DNA of 5,652 nucleotides from Nitrospirota bacterium. GTDB lineage: Bacteria; Nitrospirota; Leptospirillia; Leptospirillales; Leptospirillaceae. This document shows positions 1 to 5,366 of this stretch, one piece after another. Position 1 is the first letter of the stretch. Each line of letters starts with the position of its first letter. A model generated the notes under the pieces. It worked only from the letters and a program-made list of their open reading frames with translations, was not told where the DNA came from and searched no databases. The position numbers were made by a program, and so were the translations under genes. The stretch is taken from NCBI GenBank assembly GCA_021828525.1, contig JAJZGM010000095.1, positions 1 to 5,652 of the forward strand, read 5' to 3'.

Positions 1-492
1 GCCGGCGATCAGTCCCCCCACGCCCCAGAGAATTTGGGAGAGGTTTGCGCCCCCCATCTGGGTCGCGATTCCCCACAGGAAGAGGATGGTTTCGAGTCCT
101 TCCCGGAAGACGCCGAAGAAGGAGAGCAGAAAAAGAGCCCAGTGCTCCCCCGAGTCGAGAAGCTGGCCCACGCGTCCGGAGAGCTGCCGGGAGAGATCCT
201 TCCCGTGGTAGTGCATCCAGACCACCATCGTGGTCAGGAAAAAGGCCGCGAGAAAGAAGACGAGAATGTCCAGCTCGTTTCTCAAGGGGCCCGACAGGGT
301 GGCGACAAGATCCCGGGAGCCGGCGAGGACCGCTCCGCAGAGAAGAAGGGCCGCCACCACCCCGCCGATCACATACTTTCGATCGTCCGGCCTCTCCGCC
401 TTCCTGATGGTGGTGAGGAGGATCCCTACCAGAAGGGCGGCTTCGAGGGACTCCCGCATGACGATGAGAAAGGTTTCCAATCTGGCCTCCAT
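1..492 (-). CDS. FTR1-family high-affinity iron permease, N-terminal part (runs off left edge)
   Basis: This is an inner-membrane iron permease of the FTR1/EfeU family, which imports iron, usually with a partner oxidase or periplasmic protein. The 164 visible residues begin MEARLETFLIVMRESLEAAL and contain two copies of the family's iron-binding R-E-x-L-E motif. The first is RESLE (residues 13-17, with Ser where Gly is usual) and the second is REGLE (130-134). Hydrophobic segments lie at about 7-28, 41-59, 74-93 and 117-141, and a fifth begins near 150, so both motifs sit in helices as in the family. EfeU-type proteins have about 275 residues and seven helices, so the C-terminal part and stop lie outside the window. 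The ATG at 492 has no clear Shine-Dalgarno. An in-frame GTG at 507 is the alternative start, but it lies only about 4 bases from the predicted transcription start. Family assignment is firm; the start codon is less certain. Confidence 0.9.
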   Translation of the reverse strand, partial: MEARLETFLIVMRESLEAALLVGILLTTIRKAERPDDRKYVIGGVVAALLLCGAVLAGSRDLVATLSGPLRNELDILVFFLAAFFLTTMVVWMHYHGKDLSRQLSGRVGQLLDSGEHWALFLLSFFGVFREGLETILFLWGIATQMGGANLSQILWGVGGLIAG

Positions 493-512
493 GAATATGA
501 GAATCACTATCA
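493..512 (-). promoter_or_regulatory. Fur-box-like operator over the permease transcription start
   Basis: The 19 bases at 493-511 match the classical Fur consensus GATAATGATAATCATTATC at 15 of 19 positions on the plus strand and 14 of 19 on the minus strand. In the 7-1-7 form, minus-strand 512-498 reads TGATAGT-G-ATTCTCA, matching 12 of 14 arm positions of TGATAAT-n-ATTATCA. The site lies between the predicted -10 (518-523) and the ATG (492), so bound Fur would cover the transcription start. An iron-uptake gene is the expected target of Fur, which makes the assignment stronger than the base match alone. Iron-replete repression is inferred. Confidence 0.7.
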
Positions 513-517
513 GTTTT

Positions 518-546
518 ATCCTACCCAATCGGAAGGGGGGAGTCAA
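518..546 (-). promoter_or_regulatory. sigma70-type promoter of the iron permease gene
   Basis: On the minus strand, TTGACT (546-541, 5/6 to the -35 consensus) is followed after exactly 17 bases by TAGGAT (523-518, 4/6 to the -10 consensus). Transcription should start near 511, giving a leader of only about 19 bases to the ATG at 492. TAGGAT could be mistaken for a ribosome binding site of the GTG at 507, but its spacing to TTGACT fits a -10 element better. Prediction from sequence only. Confidence 0.6.
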
Positions 547-561
547 GATCCCGGAGGCGAG

Positions 562-590
562 TTTCCGGGAAGACCGGATTGTGCTAGACT
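562..590 (+). promoter_or_regulatory. possible extended -10 promoter for the RNase/ligase genes
   Basis: TAGACT (585-590, 4/6 to TATAAT) is preceded by TGC, forming an extended -10. The hexamer 17 bases upstream, TTTCCG (562-567), is a poor -35 (3/6), as is common with extended -10 promoters. The start would fall near 597, about 38 bases before the ATG at 635. TTCCGGGAA (563-571), a small palindrome, overlaps the -35 position. Moderate to weak prediction. Confidence 0.35.
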
Positions 591-623
591 GTGGCGGCTT
601 GCGGTGAACAGGAGAGTCCGCGG

Positions 624-630
624 AAGGAGG
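624..630 (+). promoter_or_regulatory. Shine-Dalgarno that decides the RNase start
   Basis: AAGGAGG is a near-perfect anti-16S match. Two consecutive in-frame ATG codons follow, at 632 and 635. The spacing is 1 base to the first and 4 bases to the second. The second is closer to the usual 5-9 bases and gives the family-typical N-terminus MRVSFHGAA, so 635 is preferred. Confidence 0.65.
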
Positions 631-634
631 AATG

Positions 635-2032
635 ATGCGCGTTTCATTTCACGGGGCGGCCCGTTGCGTGACGGGGTCCTGCCATCTTGTGGAGGCCGGG
701 GGGAAAAAGTTTCTTGTGGATTGCGGAATGTTCCAGGGGCGGGACGACCTGGGGCAAGAAAACAGCCATCCCCTGGGGTTCGACCCGAGGGAGATTTCGG
801 CGGTCCTCCTGACCCATGCCCATCTCGACCACTGCGGCCGCCTTCCCCTTCTGCTCAAGGGGGGCTTCCAGGGGCCCATCATCGCCACCCCCGCCACCCG
901 CGACCTGACCGCCATCGTCCTCATGGACGCCGCCCATATTCTTCAGGAGCATTCCGAACGCCAGCTGCGCCATCATGAACATGCCCCTTCTCCCCTCTAC
1001 TCCCTGGTCGACGTCTTCGACACGATGCGCTGTTTCCAGAATACGGCCCGCTACGGGGAGACAATCTCCCTGGCGCCCGGGGTGGAGGCCACCTTCCGTA
1101 ATGCCGGCCACATTCTGGGATCGGCATCGGTCCAGATCACCGAGAGGGCGGGAAATGCGAGGACCCGCATCCTTTTTTCCGGGGATCTCGGATCCTCCGG
1201 ACGATCCTTCCTCCTTCCCTCCGACCCGCCTTCCGATTCCGACGTGGTGGTCATGGAGACGACCTATGGCGACCGGAATCATCGCTCCTACACTGACTCA
1301 ACCGCTGAACTCCGCTCGATCATTTCCGAGACCTTCCGGAAGGGAGGAACCGTCCTTATCCCCACCTTCGCCCTGGAACGGACCCAGGAGCTCCTCTTTC
1401 TCTTCCGGAAATGGGACCTCGAGGGATTTTTCCCGGAAGGGAGCCGGATCTTCCTCGATTCCCCCATGGCCATCCGCTCGACCGATGTCTTCGAACGCTA
1501 TGCCGACGCCTTTGACGGGGAGATCAAGGACCTCCTTGCCCGCCAGGTGGATCCCTTTCACTTCGACCGGCTGACTCTGGCCAGAAGCAGCGACGATTCC
1601 CGACGCATCAACGAATTCCGGGGGCCTGCCATCATCCTCGCCGGCTCCGGCATGCTCTCCGGTGGGCGGATGATGTTTCACATCGAGCGGGAGATCGGCA
1701 ACGCCCGATCCACCCTGGCCTTTGTCGGCTACCAGAGCGAAGGAACTCTTGGGCGTGAGATCGTGGACGGGGCCAGGACGGTGAAGATATTCGGACAGGA
1801 ACGGGAGGTTCATATCAACCGGGCCATGATCAACGGATTCTCGGCCCATGGCGACCAGAGGGATCTCCTCGACTGGTGCCGGAAGATGGCCGTCCCCGAA
1901 CTTTCGATCCTGGTCCATGGGGAAAAAAGGTCGATGGAGGGGTTTCGGAAGGTTCTCCCCCAGATCGGATGGAATCAGGTCATTTTGCCGGAGATGGGGG
2001 AGTCCCGCGAACTTCCCTCCCGGCCCCTTTAG
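635..2032 (+). CDS. beta-CASP metallo-beta-lactamase-fold RNase (YSH1/CPSF-73-like, COG1236 type)
   Basis: This is a predicted cytoplasmic zinc-dependent ribonuclease of the MBL/beta-CASP superfamily, the group of eukaryotic CPSF-73 and the bacterial nuclease TTHA0252. Numbered from the ATG at 635 (465 residues), the zinc and catalytic residues are all present: motif 2 HAHLDH (H61, H63, D65, H66), motif 3 H159 in NAGHILGSA, motif 4 D184 in FSGDLG, beta-CASP motif A E208 in METTYGDR, motif B H405 in FSAHGD, and motif C H428 in LVHGE. The beta-CASP cap, with SGMLSGGR near 337-344, is inserted at about 205-385. The N-terminus, MRVSFHGAARCVTGSCHLVE, is typical of the family. There is no KH domain, as is usual for this bacterial branch, and length is normal. 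It lies 44 bases upstream of the lipid-ligase gene on the same strand, so co-transcription is likely. RNase activity is inferred from the family; the natural RNA target is unknown. The alternative start is 632. Confidence 0.9.
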   Translation: MRVSFHGAARCVTGSCHLVEAGGKKFLVDCGMFQGRDDLGQENSHPLGFDPREISAVLLTHAHLDHCGRLPLLLKGGFQGPIIATPATRDLTAIVLMDAAHILQEHSERQLRHHEHAPSPLYSLVDVFDTMRCFQNTARYGETISLAPGVEATFRNAGHILGSASVQITERAGNARTRILFSGDLGSSGRSFLLPSDPPSDSDVVVMETTYGDRNHRSYTDSTAELRSIISETFRKGGTVLIPTFALERTQELLFLFRKWDLEGFFPEGSRIFLDSPMAIRSTDVFERYADAFDGEIKDLLARQVDPFHFDRLTLARSSDDSRRINEFRGPAIILAGSGMLSGGRMMFHIEREIGNARSTLAFVGYQSEGTLGREIVDGARTVKIFGQEREVHINRAMINGFSAHGDQRDLLDWCRKMAVPELSILVHGEKRSMEGFRKVLPQIGWNQVILPEMGESRELPSRPL

Positions 2033-2076
2033 GGACACCGCCCATGGCACCAGGGCGCTTCCGGATGTGTTGATCC

Positions 2077-4704
2077 ATGGCTGACCCTTCTCTTCTCCAC
2101 CGGCTGGTGCGGATTGCCCGTGAGCGTCCGGCCCATCCCATGATGGAGGTCTGGGAGGAGCGTGATGGACGGCTCGTCCCAGGTCAGATCCTCTCCTACG
2201 GAGATGTCCTGGACCGGGTGGGCCGCAAGGGTCGGGAATTCTCCCGGCTTCTCGATCCGGAGGAGACCCTGGTGGGGCTCCTGGCTCCCCCGGGGCCGGA
2301 ATTCGTGGTGAGCGACCTGGCCCTCATGGCCTCCGGACGGATCCCTGTCCTGATCGACCATCTTCTTCCTCCCGATTCGGTGCGGAGCCTGCTCGAAGGC
2401 TTCGGGATCAAAAGCCTTGTTCTCTCCGATTCAGCCATGATTGAATCGCTCCGGGCCCGGGGGAGTTTTCGGCTTCTCTCCCCGGCTCTTCCGGAGACTT
2501 CCGGTGAGCCGGGGCCCCCTGACCTCCTCTCCGAGGGAGCCCTTCCGGAAGGGGACGAGACGGTGGCCCATCTTCTCCTCACCTCCGGAACCACCGGGGA
2601 GCCGAAGGGAGTCCCTCTCACCCACCGGAACCTTATGGCGGATGCCGATGCCGCCCTGACATACGGCGTCTTTACCGACCGTGACCGTGTGCTCTGCGTC
2701 CTGCCACTTCACCATTCCTATCCCTATATGTCCGCCATCCTTCTTCCCTTTTCGGCCGGCGGAACCATCCTTTTCCCTCCTGACCTTTCGCCTTCCGCCC
2801 TTTCGGGAGTTCTGGAGCGGGGAGGAGTCACGATCTTCCCCGCAGTCCCTCTTCTCTGGGAACGTTTTCACCGGCGGATCATGGAAGAGATCGACAGGAA
2901 ACCTCCCCTCCTCCGAAATCTTATCCACCGCTTTCTCCTGCCCGCCTCATTTGCTCTCCGGTGCCGATTTGGATCAAAGGCCGGAGCCCTCCCATTCGGC
3001 GCCGTCCGCCGCCGTCTGGGGCCACGGATGAAGACGCTCATCTCCGGAGGGGCGGCGCTTGAGCCCAGGATCGCCCGGGATTTTTTCGCCATGGGACTGA
3101 CCATGCTCGAGGGATACGGCCTCACGGAAACCTCCCCCGTCGTCTCGGTCAACACCCCGGAGCGCTGGCGCGTCGGGACGGTAGGGCCCCCTCTGCCGGG
3201 GGTGGAGATCCGGGTCCTTCCTCCCGAGGAGGGCCGGCCGGGAGGGAGGGTTCTGGTCAGGGGAGCGATCGTGGCGGAGAGCTGGTGGTTTCCGGGAGGC
3301 GAAAAGAGGCCGCTCAAGGACCAGCAGGGGTGGTTCGACACGGGGGATCTGGGGATCCTCGAAGACGGCTTCCTCACTCTCGTTGGACGGGAAAAGGAGG
3401 TGATCGTCCTGCCCAACGGCAAGAACATCTTCTCCGAACCCCTCGAGAAGATCCTGGCCCAGCGGGCCAAACTTGCCGAGGCGGCCGTCCTTCTCGAGGG
3501 CAAGTCCCTGGTCGCCATCCTTCTTCCGGAGACTCCCGCTCCGGGTCTTCGGGCGGTTCTCTCCGCGGCTGTCGAGGCAATCAACCGCGAGATTCCGGAC
3601 CACAGCCGCATCGCCGCCTTCGAGATCGCGGCGGAGCCTCTTCCCCGGACCCGGCTGGGCAAACTCCGCCGATTTCTTCTCCCCCAGATCTATCAAAAGC
3701 TCCGGTCCCGACGTCTGGAGCTCCTTCCCCATGAAAAAATCCCGGACAGTCCGATCGTTGCTCGGGTCAGGGAGCGGATCCGGGCGGTGGCCGGGGTTTC
3801 GGGTGAGATTTCTGATGGAGCCCAGCTTGAGGTCGATCTCGGGATCGACTCCCTGGGTCGCATCGAACTTCTTCAGGAGATCGAGGAGATTCTGGGGGAA
3901 GAGATCTCCGATGAGCTTATCTCGGGGATCGTCACGGTAGGGGATCTTCTGGACCGGCTGACGGGAAGCGGACGGAGGGAGGGCGGGTCCGGGGATCTCC
4001 TGGAACGTCCTCTGGAGGACTCCGATCGGGCCCAGATTCCTCCCCGAGGAGAGAGCCTCCGCCAGGGGCTCTCGTTTTGGGAGAGGGTTCTCTACCAGAC
4101 ACTGCGCCTGGCGGGCCGCCTCATGTTCGGAATCGTCTGGCCCCGCTGGTCAGGGAGGGGACGTGAAGGGGAGGGTGAAATTCCCTCTCCGGAAGGAGCC
4201 TTCCTGGTGGTTTCGAATCTCTCCTCCCCTCTCGATGCCCTCCTTCTCAGCCTGGCGCTTCCCCCGGACCTTTTGTCGCGGACCCTGGCATGGGGAATGT
4301 CTCCTGTCCTAAAGGGCCGTCTCCATCTCTTTCAACGCTTTCTCGCGATTCTTCCCTTCGATGACCAGAAGGCTCTGTCAGGCCTACGCGTGGCGCTCCA
4401 TCTTCTCAGGACCGGCCACGGGCTCGTGGCCTTTCCGGAAGGAGAACCCTCTCCCGACGGAGGGATCCGGCCCTTCCGGCCCGGGGTGGGAGCCCTTCTC
4501 AGACGGTCGGGATCAACCGTATATCCGGTGAGGATTTCGGGCTCCCGGATTGCCTGGCCCCCCCACCGTCTCCTTCCGCGACCCGGAAGGGTCGTCCTCC
4601 ATTTCGGGGCTCCGATCCTTCCCGGGGTCTTTTCAACACTGGACGAAGTCGGGATCGCCCAATCCCTTGAGGAGACAGTCCGGGGACTTCCTGACCGCTC
4701 CTGA
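2077..4704 (+). CDS. acyl-adenylate ligase - acyl carrier protein - PlsC-like acyltransferase fusion
   Basis: This is an 875-residue three-part protein. Residues 1-545 form an AMP-dependent acyl ligase with intact motifs: P-loop TSGTTGEPKG (169-178), YGLTETSP (347-354), GWFDTGDLG (418-426), GREKE (437-441) and the C-terminal lysine K529 in RLGKLRR. It should activate a fatty acid as acyl-AMP. Residues 555-635 are a carrier domain with DSL at 591-593; Ser592 is the expected phosphopantetheine site, so the acyl group could be loaded in cis. After a charged, Gly-rich linker and a hydrophobic stretch (about 667-690), residues 705-875 resemble PlsC acyltransferases. This last domain keeps D720, FPEG (786-789) and a motif-IV-like YPV, but has Leu715, Asp763 and Pro791 where catalytic His and conserved Arg are expected. 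E. coli Aas joins related activities in the opposite order and has no carrier domain. The ATG at 2077 has a weak ribosome site; an in-frame TGA at 2071 excludes starts further upstream. Phospholipid acylation or repair is inferred. Confidence 0.88.
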   Translation: MADPSLLHRLVRIARERPAHPMMEVWEERDGRLVPGQILSYGDVLDRVGRKGREFSRLLDPEETLVGLLAPPGPEFVVSDLALMASGRIPVLIDHLLPPDSVRSLLEGFGIKSLVLSDSAMIESLRARGSFRLLSPALPETSGEPGPPDLLSEGALPEGDETVAHLLLTSGTTGEPKGVPLTHRNLMADADAALTYGVFTDRDRVLCVLPLHHSYPYMSAILLPFSAGGTILFPPDLSPSALSGVLERGGVTIFPAVPLLWERFHRRIMEEIDRKPPLLRNLIHRFLLPASFALRCRFGSKAGALPFGAVRRRLGPRMKTLISGGAALEPRIARDFFAMGLTMLEGYGLTETSPVVSVNTPERWRVGTVGPPLPGVEIRVLPPEEGRPGGRVLVRGAIVAESWWFPGGEKRPLKDQQGWFDTGDLGILEDGFLTLVGREKEVIVLPNGKNIFSEPLEKILAQRAKLAEAAVLLEGKSLVAILLPETPAPGLRAVLSAAVEAINREIPDHSRIAAFEIAAEPLPRTRLGKLRRFLLPQIYQKLRSRRLELLPHEKIPDSPIVARVRERIRAVAGVSGEISDGAQLEVDLGIDSLGRIELLQEIEEILGEEISDELISGIVTVGDLLDRLTGSGRREGGSGDLLERPLEDSDRAQIPPRGESLRQGLSFWERVLYQTLRLAGRLMFGIVWPRWSGRGREGEGEIPSPEGAFLVVSNLSSPLDALLLSLALPPDLLSRTLAWGMSPVLKGRLHLFQRFLAILPFDDQKALSGLRVALHLLRTGHGLVAFPEGEPSPDGGIRPFRPGVGALLRRSGSTVYPVRISGSRIAWPPHRLLPRPGRVVLHFGAPILPGVFSTLDEVGIAQSLEETVRGLPDRS

Positions 4705-4861
4705 CAGTCATTCCGCCTTGCGCAAGTGGATATCCATATGAGTTGTCAGTCAATGGGAAGTGCACACCGCCGCTGGTCGTGTCCTCTATCAATCCAGGAT
4801 CGGCCTTCACGAGCACCTCGTCGCGGACGCGATGCACATCGCGACCCACTGGAGCGTCTTG
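4705..4861 (+). other. stretch without an intact gene; possible PIN-domain relic
   Basis: No complete gene is visible between the fusion protein stop and the acetyltransferase stop. The plus-strand frame open from 4742 to the TGA at 4938-4940 includes ADAMHIATHWSVLLAADVLL. This resembles the C-terminal PIN-nuclease pattern (A-D-A-x-H-I-A, then D-x-L-L-T), with the interval about two residues longer than usual. There is no ATG before the motif, no N-terminal PIN half, and the end overlaps the acetyltransferase gene in antisense. If real it is a fragment; chance resemblance cannot be excluded. Perfect palindromes CTTGCGCAAG (4717-4726) and GGATATCC (4728-4735) lie at the left. No terminator with a T-run follows the fusion gene. 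Confidence 0.25.
4820..4845. repeat. overlapping inverted repeats (GTCGCG / CGCGAT arms)
   Basis: CGCGAT (4828-4833) and ATCGCG (4838-4843) form a perfect 6-bp inverted repeat around GCAC. GTCGCG (4820-4825) and CGCGAC (4840-4845) form a second, mutually exclusive pairing. No T-run follows on either strand, so this is not a canonical intrinsic terminator. It lies 17 bases downstream of the acetyltransferase stop. A role in RNA 3' end stability or as a remnant of a recombination site is possible but not shown. Confidence 0.4.
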
Positions 4862-5278
4862 TTAGCTGCCGATGTTTTGCTCACGACCAAGCACCCAACA
4901 CCTTGGATTGTTCTTGAATCCGATATGCTCGTAGTATGAATTGGCGGCAGGAGCAGCAACTAATATCAGTTTGCAATTTGGACCCAATTCCCCTTGAGTG
5001 AGGATCAGGAGCCTCTTACCAATGCCTTTTTTCTGATATTCCCTGTGAACTGCAAGATCGGAAAGATAACAGGCGTAATGGAAATCCGTCATTGAGCGCG
5101 CAATGCCTATCAATTTTTCATCATTCCAGGCCGTAACCATTAGATTGGAATTTTCCACCATCCCTTCCATGCACTCCCGATCTTCAATGGGTCTGCGCTC
5201 GCTAAGTGTTGATTCGCGCAAAAGCTCGATGAAATAGTCTGATGTTATCGGCACGTTTACTTTATACTTTATGCTCAT
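4862..5278 (-). CDS. GNAT-family N-acetyltransferase
   Basis: This 138-residue protein is a compact single-domain GNAT acetyltransferase, expected to transfer acetyl from acetyl-CoA to an amine substrate that cannot be named from sequence. Motif A, the acetyl-CoA pyrophosphate loop, is seen at 72-88 (LSDLAVHREYQKKGIGK, with Q82-K83-K84-G85-I86-G87). Motif B follows at about 111-124 (AANSYYEHIGFKNN). The N-terminal strand-helix region and the length are normal for the family. The start at 5278 is supported by GAGG (5287-5284), 5 bases upstream. Base composition is clearly more AT-rich than the genes to the left, which suggests horizontal acquisition. It is convergent with the fusion gene and lies about 25-27 bases downstream of the inferred tip of an IS element, in the same direction as the transposase. 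The TAA stop lies inside GCTAACAAG, which recalls integron cassettes, but no matching attC partner site was found. Confidence 0.85.
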   Translation of the reverse strand: MSIKYKVNVPITSDYFIELLRESTLSERRPIEDRECMEGMVENSNLMVTAWNDEKLIGIARSMTDFHYACYLSDLAVHREYQKKGIGKRLLILTQGELGPNCKLILVAAPAANSYYEHIGFKNNPRCWVLGREQNIGS

Positions 5279-5338
5279 ATCTTCCTCAGGCAGTTAAGAG
5301 TTTGCTGATTCAGCGAAATTGGCACTTTTCTGATTTGC

Positions 5339-5366
5339 ACCGGTCAGGCAGAAGACCGGTTTTGTT
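5339..5366 (+). terminator. weak hairpin with short T-rich tail at the IS end
   Basis: ACCGGT (5339-5344) and ACCGGT (5355-5360) can pair across a 10-base loop, and TTTGTT follows on the plus strand. This would resemble a weak intrinsic terminator for transcription entering the IS from the left, antisense to the transposase. It overlaps the transposase stop codon. The stem is short and the T-run interrupted, so function is doubtful. Confidence 0.2.

Noticed and set aside
34..978. Long plus-strand open frame across the iron permease and the RNase start
   Set aside because: Its left part is antisense to a clear FTR1 permease and its right part overlaps the RNase gene in another frame. Its composition is low-complexity Gly/Pro/Arg/Glu with no recognisable domain, typical of a shadow frame in GC-rich DNA.
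1298..2050. 250-codon minus-strand open frame
   Set aside because: It is antisense to the RNase gene, whose catalytic motifs are intact across this stretch. No family resemblance and no ribosome site were seen.
2868..3732. Two long minus-strand open frames inside the ligase domain
   Set aside because: Both are antisense to conserved adenylation motifs and have no recognisable domain; GC-rich codon bias explains the open frames.
4499..4849. 116-codon minus-strand frame spanning the fusion gene end and the spacer
   Set aside because: More than half lies antisense to the PlsC-like domain, there is no convincing ribosome site, and the product is not recognised.
4725..4870. Integron attC site after the acetyltransferase
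   Set aside because: The stop lies in GCTAAC, but the expected RYYYAAC is not met (G at a pyrimidine position). No GTTRRRY partner exists within 140 bases, and no cassette boundary is seen before the gene start.
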